Shown in pieces: positions 58,905 to 64,000 of a stretch of 64,000 bases of DNA (positions within the stretch are counted from its first letter, which is position 1; each line of letters starts with the position of its first letter). A model generated the notes under the pieces. That model was not told the DNA's origin, ran no database searches, and saw only the letters and a program-made list of their open reading frames with translations. Source of the stretch: Plotosus lineatus (lineage: Eukaryota; Chordata; Actinopteri; Siluriformes; Plotosidae); assembly GCA_024760905.1 (NCBI GenBank), contig CM045731.1, positions 15,505,001 through 15,569,000 on the forward strand, in the 5' to 3' direction. A program made the position numbers and the translations under genes.

Positions 58905-60408
58905 AGTGACCACCCTCACGCCGGTCCCAAGCCCGGATAAATGCAGAGGGTTGCGACAGGAAGGGAATCAGGCATAAAGCTTTTGCCAGAATACAAAATG
59001 CATATCATAAAGACAAATTTCATACCGGATCAGTCAAGGCCCAGGTTAACAATGACCGCCATCAGTGCTGTTAACCAACAGGGTGCTGGTGGAAATTGGA
59101 CTACTGTTGGTCAAAGAAGGAGAGGTCGAAGAAGGAGAGGCGGGAGGCGTGTCTGTAGGCAGAGAGAGAAGAGGAAAAGCATGAGTCTAGGACTGAGAGT
59201 AGGGACATTGAATGTTGGAACTATGACATGAAAAGGTAGAGAGCTGGCTGACATGATGCAGAGGAGGATGGTGGACATACTGTGTGTTCAGGAGACCAGG
59301 TGGAAAGGTAGCAAGGCTACAAGCTTAGGAGCAGGGTTTAAGCTGTTTTTTTTCATGGTGTGGATGGGAAGAGAAATGCAGTAGGAGTCATCTTGAAGGA
59401 GGGAGTTGTCAGGAATGTTCTAGAAGTGAAAAGAGTGTCAGACAGAGTGATGAGTCTCAAGTTGGAAATTGTAGGTGTAATGTTCAATGTTAGTGCTCAT
59501 GCCCCACAGGCAGGATGTGAGCTAGAAGAGAAGGAGAGATTCTGGAGTGAGTTAAATGAAGTGATGCAGAGTACCATCAGAGGTGAAAGAGTGGTCATTG
59601 GTGCAGACTTCAATGGGCATGTTGGTGCAGGCAACAGAGGGGACGAGGAAGTGATGGGCAGGTTTGGTATCCAAGACAGGAACACAGAAGGACAGATGTT
59701 GATAGATTTTGCAAAAAGGATGGAAATGGCTCTGGTTTCTGGTTTGCTTTCTTCCAGAAGAGACAGGAGCATAGGATGACTTATAAAAGTGGAGGTAGGA
59801 GCACACAGGTAGACTACATTTTGTGTAGACGATGTAATTTGAAGGAAGTCAGTGACTGCAAAGTAGTAGTGGGTGAGAGTGTTACCAAACAGCATAGGAT
59901 GGTGGTGTGCAGGATGATGCTGATGGTAAGAAAGGTGAAGAAGGCAGAGCAGAAGACAAAGTGGTGGAAGCTGAAAAAGAAAGAGTGTCGTGTTGTCTTC
60001 AAGGAGGAGTTGAAACAGGTTTTAGATGGTCAGGAAGTGCTTCCAGATGACTGGACAACTACAGCTAATGTGATCAGGGAGACAAGTAGGAGAGTACTTG
60101 GTGTGTCCTCTGGAAGGAAAGTAGATAAGGAGACTTGGTGGTGGAATGAGGAAGTGCAGGAGTGTGTACAAAAGAAGAGGTCAGCTAAGTAGAAAGGGAC
60201 AGGGAGACACAGCGTAAGGCGAAGGCAGCGGTGTCAAAGGTCAAACAGAGGGCGGATGATGACTTGTACGATAGGTTGGACAGTAAGGAGGGAGAAAATG
60301 ATTTATACAGGTTGGCACAGCAGAGAAATAGAGATGGGAAGGACATGCAGCAAGTTAGAGTGATTAATGACAGGGTGGGAAATGCACTGACTGATGACGT
60401 GTGTGTGT
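58905..60408 (+). mobile_element. LINE C, 5' part of the RTE LINE
   Basis: It keeps the 5' leader ('cccaagcccggataaatgca') and the endonuclease: GTLNVGTMT, then TGA at 59229-59231 where LINE A has AGA, then KGRELADMMQRRMVDIL, and in another frame ADFNGHVGAGNRGDEEV and DRNTEGQMLIDFA. A linker region follows up to 'cactgactgatgac'. RT and tail are missing: the element stops at a TG array beside Tc1 copy 3. Losing the 3' rather than the 5' end is not the usual LINE truncation. Confidence 0.9.
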
Positions 60409-60419
60409 GTGTGTGTGTA
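60409..60419. repeat. (TG)n array at LINE C / Tc1 junction
   Basis: The TG array from about 60399 ends in the TA (60418-60419) used by the Tc1 element. Confidence 0.85.
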
Positions 60420-60682
60420 CTAGTCCTCAAAAAATGAGCATATTGTCATAAAGTTCATTATTTTCTGTAATGTACTGATAAAAATTAAACTTTCATATAT
60501 TTTAGATTCATTGCACACCAACTGAAATATTTCATGTCTTTTATTGTTTTAATACTGATGATTTTGGCATACAGCTCATGAAAACCCAAAATTCCTATCT
60601 CAAAAAATTAGCATATCATGAAAAGGTGCTCAAAAAAAGCTATTAACCTAATCATCTGAATCAACCAATTAACTCTAAACAC

Positions 60683-60698
60683 CTGCAAAAGATTCCTG
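60683..60698. repeat. 16-bp target-site duplication, left
   Basis: CTGCAAAAGATTCCTG, exactly repeated at 60945-60960. The same stretch is single in Tc1 copies 1 and 2. Confidence 0.95.
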
Positions 60699-60944
60699 TT
60701 TGTCTTCCTTTTGGCTTTTTCCCTTCTACTCGGGAGTCACCACAGCGAATCGTTTGATTTGGCAGAGGATTTTTTACGTCGGATGCCCGTCCTGTCACAA
60801 CCCTTTTAGCAAGGGACAGAAACACGCTGACGACTTTGCAGCCTACTCTTTTACGAAAGTCAGCAATGGTTCTTTTACATGCCTCTCACCATAGACAGTG
60901 AGAGACATGGTCTACCTTTGATAACCCAGTTAGCTGCACTGGGG
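60699..60944 (-). mobile_element. SINE-I copy 6, head missing
   Basis: Reverse copy starting with the tail (tgtcttccttttggcttttt) and ending in 'agttagctgcactgggg'. The tRNA-like head is absent while the duplication is perfect, so the copy was 5' truncated during insertion. Confidence 0.92.
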
Positions 60945-61007
60945 CTGCAAAAGATTCCTGAGGCTTTTAAAAACTCCCAGCCTGGTTCATTACTCAAAAC
61001 CGCAATC

Positions 61008-61690
61008 ATGGGTAAGACTGCTGACATGACTGCTGTCCAGAAGGCCATCACTGACACCCTCAAGCAAGAGGGTAAGACACAGAAAGAAATCTCTGAGCGA
61101 ATAGGCTGTTCCCAGAGTGCTGTATCAAAGCACTTCAGTGGGATGTCTGGGGGAAGGAAAAAGTGCGGCAGAAAACGCTGCACAACCAGAAGAGGTGACC
61201 GGACCCTGAGGAAGATTGTGGAGAAGGGCCGGTTCCGGACCTTGGGGGACCTGTGGAAGCAGTGGACTGGACTACAGGTGCCGCATTCCCCAGGTCAAGC
61301 CACCTTTGAACCAGAAACAGCAGCAGAAGCGCCTGATCTGGGCTACAGAGAAGCAGCACTGGACTGTTGCTCAGTGGTCCAAAGTACTTTTTTCGGATGA
61401 AAGCAAATTTTGCATGTCATTCGGAAATCAAGGTGCCAGAGTTTGGAGGAAGACTGGGGAGAAGGAAATGCCAAAATGCCTGAAGTCCAGTGTCAAGTAC
61501 CCACAGTCAGTGATGGTCTGGGGTGCCATGTCAGCTGCTGGTGTTGGTCCACTGTGTTTTATCAAGGGCAGGGTCAATGCAGCTAGCTATCAGGAGATTT
61601 TGGAGCACTGCATGCTTCCATCTGCTGAAAAGCTTTATGGAGATTCAAATTTTCATTTTTCAGCACGACCTGGCACCTCCTCAAGTCTAA
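61008..61690 (+). pseudogene. Tc1 transposase pseudogene, copy 3
   Basis: ATG (61008) opens MGKTADMTAVQKAITDTLKQ, with the helix-turn-helix intact up to KQWTG. The deletion and frame change shared with copies 1 and 2 follow near 61270. The catalytic domain then reads VLFSDESKF and VMVWGAMSAAGVGPLCF. It stops just where the second catalytic Asp is expected (AEKLYGD, then frame-broken 'cacgacctggcacc'). The Glu and C-terminus are deleted. Confidence 0.9.
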
Positions 61691-61760
61691 TGAAAGTCTA
61701 ATCTTTATCAGTACATTACAAAAAGAACTTTATCACAATATGCTAATTTTTTTATTTTTT

Positions 61761-61764
<4 letters not shown>

Positions 61765-61816
<52 letters not shown>

Positions 61817-61866
61817 TATATACACACACACACACAGATATATTATAATTATATATATAATATATC

Positions 61867-61942
<76 letters not shown>
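61765..61942. repeat. Compound (TA)n/(CA)n array
   Basis: TA arrays with inverted CA and TG patches; 'acacacacacagatatatta' is mirrored by 'taatatatctgtgtgtgtgt' (61824-61878), a local palindrome. Confidence 0.93.
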
Positions 61943-61950
<8 letters not shown>

Positions 61951-62104
61951 CCACATTCTGCATTATAAGCGCCAAGGGCGCTTTGAAAATTGGCGTGGGT
62001 GGGCGCTTATTGAAATGAAATTTCTGTGGTGATGCTGAGATCACGGGATATGAGCTGATGTCCTTGCAGCAGATTAGCCAATCAAAGAGCTAATAGTTAA
62101 TAAC

Positions 62105-62119
62105 TGTGTGTGTGTGTGT

Positions 62120-62197
<78 letters not shown>

Positions 62198-62200
62198 ACA
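62105..62200. repeat. (TG)n(TA)n(TG)n array
   Basis: TA core flanked by TG on both sides. Confidence 0.95.
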
Positions 62201-62204
62201 GTAT

Positions 62205-63760
62205 TTATTTATATTTAACAATGTTATATATAACTATTATATAGTTCACACAGAGCTGGCCAAGATAAGCTCGAGCTTCCCCATGGCCTTAGTAAGATGA
62301 TGGCAAAATGAGACAAAAAAATTATTCTTCCATATTAATAGTACTGACATGAATATAGGCCTCACCTTCGTCCGCTTACCATGTGACCTCATGCTCAATG
62401 TACTTTTTGCCTCAGCAGCTTCTGGGCTGTTGCCTTTGGACACGTATTCCTATGATGTATGGCCTGTTGTTCAGATGCCGTGTAGCACAGCACAATCTCG
62501 GTATGTGTGAAGTGATGAGTGAGATTGTGTATCGGTATTCTGTGAATTACCTTTCCTGGGTATTGCGCTCTTTGTCTCTGTATGATGATAGCAACTTTGT
62601 GTTTGAAATGGTTTTTCAGTGGTCCCGTTTGACTCTGTTCCTAATGTAACCTGTTTATCACCTCTGCCACTCTGTGTGTCTCTGTTTGTGGATCCGCCTT
62701 TAATGAGTCGTCTTCCTGTGCATCTGCCAGATGTCTGGATTGTTCGAGCCTTTAAGTGCAGCTCTCTAATCCTCGTTTGCATCCGGCCTCCTTCTCCTCA
62801 TGACAGGATAAGAAACTAGTGCCATGTCTTCCAGAAAGACCCCCAAGAGTCCAAAGAGCTGCTTCATTTTAAACAGATTTGATGACCTTTGTCAACAGTG
62901 GCAGTCAGTTTACATCAATCGTTACATGCTACATGTTGAGCCCGGGGCAGAATACAGCACAGGGGAATGTAACACTCACACAAAGAGTCAAATCTCATTC
63001 ATCCTTCTCTCGCTGGTGTCTCTCTTCCTTGTGTGTGTCTCTCTCCCTCACTCTCTTTCACTGACTCTCGCTCTCACACTTTCTCATTGCACATTGCACA
63101 TTTGTGTCTGTTGTTCTGCGGCTGTATAAGTCAGTCGTTCATGTTTTTTTTTCATCTGGAGCTCATTGGTGCTTGTATGAATGCCCACCCACCCCCAGAA
63201 GTGTAAACGCCAGGACACTGAGGTGACTTTTCATTACCCCACATCCTCAGTTTGAGTTTTTCTGAGGTTGGTTGCTACACGATGCATGATATTGGATTGA
63301 ACCTGTGTTTTTGTGTCAACCTACATGGAGCTTTATTTTATTTTGCTGTTATTGTTAAGCTTGTGGGTGGTGTCGGTGTTAGTCTTGATGGCGAGTGTGA
63401 TGCTGTTGGTATCGGTGGTTTGGTTCAGTTAAATTAATTCCTTTTCTTAGAAAATGATACTTAAGCCTATCTGCCAGTTAGACCCCGTGCCACCATGGGC
63501 TGTCGGTGAAGGTCTGTCAGGGCAATTGTTTTTGGAGTGTCTGACACATCAGCACTGCTTGGACCACCAAAAACTAATTTCCCATTGATTATGACGGCTT
63601 GATAGTGAGTCAGTTGGAAAAAGAAATCACTTTACTTGGCTGCTCCGATTTGTGAATGATGGCACGAGAAGAAAGACAGATGTCATTTTGTGTTGTTTTT
63701 ATTATTTTCCACCTCCTGCTTCTTCCTCACTTCTGTAGTCTGTGGCTGTTGGCTTGGTGT
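62205..63760. other. Intron sequence, no gene recognised
   Basis: Open frames such as 62824-63129 show no tomosyn-like or other known motif. No repeat family recognised. Confidence 0.4.
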
Positions 63761-63765
63761 GGACC

Positions 63766-64000
63766 AGGCATGCTGGTATAGTGGTTAGCACATGTGCCTC
63801 ACAACAAGACGGTCCTGAGTTCGAGTCCTTGCATGGGGAGGTGTGTTTATTTGTATGGAGTTTGTATGTTTTACCCATTCTTATGTGGGTTTCCTCCAGG
63901 TACTCCTGTTTTCTCACACAGTCATGCATAAGGTTTCCTCACAAGACATACACAGATGCTTATAAATTGCCCCAAAGTGTGAATGTGAATGGTTGTCTCA
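63766..64000 (+). mobile_element. SINE-III copy, cut by the window end
   Basis: Head 'gcatgctggtatagtggtta', 'cctcacaacaagacggtcct', box B-like 'gagttcgagtccttg', and 'tgtgggtttcctccaggtac'. It continues past 64000. Confidence 0.83.

Larger units (their letters stand above)
60420..61764 (+). mobile_element. Tc1/mariner element, copy 3
   Basis: The left end 'ctagtcctcaaaaaatgagc' follows TA. The right end is 'aatatgctaatttttttatt' before a TA array. It is split by a SINE (60699-60944) and has lost about 700 bp between 'cacgacctggcacctcc' (61680) and the right inverted end. Confidence 0.9.

Noticed and set aside
62824..63129. 101-codon frame as candidate downstream stxbp5 exon
   Set aside because: No similarity to the tomosyn sequence expected after YTYDE, and poor splice context.

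Overview
The window looks like intronic DNA of a ray-finned fish. The only host gene I can support is the 5' part of a syntaxin-binding protein 5 (tomosyn-1) gene on the + strand. Five consecutive coding exons (40450-40531, 44852-44952, 53555-53689, 56664-56727, 58413-58496) have AG/GT borders and join in frame into one stretch of N-terminal WD40 propeller. Residue choices fit STXBP5 better than its paralogue STXBP5L. Neither the first exon(s) nor the exon after 58496 was found. Everything before 40450 is therefore upstream intron or 5' flank, and everything after 58496 is intron. The fish assignment rests on the repeats: Tc1 copies with about 200-bp inverted ends, RTE-type LINEs ending in a 'gctgtggcgacccctga' tail, and tRNA-headed SINEs. 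A catfish-like or other ostariophysan host is possible, but I cannot prove it.

Layout. 1-13 kb is packed with transposons: a SINE, Tc1 copy 1, LINE D (minus), the nearly complete RTE LINE A (minus) carrying a 782-bp hAT-like insertion, LINE E, a 79-bp-arm palindrome between TA arrays, Tc1 copy 2 and another SINE. 13-19 kb holds degenerate repeats, a TA-flanked MITE and a dead hAT transposase end. 19.07-22.88 kb is a giant C/T/A simple-sequence tract. 24-32 kb carries three members of a MITE family with promoter-like innards, plus nested SINEs. 33.6-36.2 kb is LINE F, cut by two SINEs with target duplications. 38.0-39.35 kb is a hAT-like element. From 40.45 kb the stxbp5 exons are separated by nested MITEs, a 5'-truncated LINE with a perfect 17-bp duplication, SINEs, a 14/56/266-bp hierarchical minisatellite and long GT and CT microsatellites. 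58.9-61.8 kb is LINE C followed by Tc1 copy 3, itself cut by a SINE.

How the parts relate. Host function here is a single job: encoding part of a cytosolic SNARE regulator that limits vesicle fusion. The mobile elements form a stratigraphy readable from target-site duplications. No element appears to keep an intact autonomous coding sequence. The three Tc1 copies share one internal deletion in the transposase, so this lineage probably spread using enzyme supplied by other copies. One SINE family appears to be a tRNA head fused to both the 5' and 3' ends of the resident RTE LINE. I found no CRISPR array, operon, rRNA gene or functional tRNA gene.
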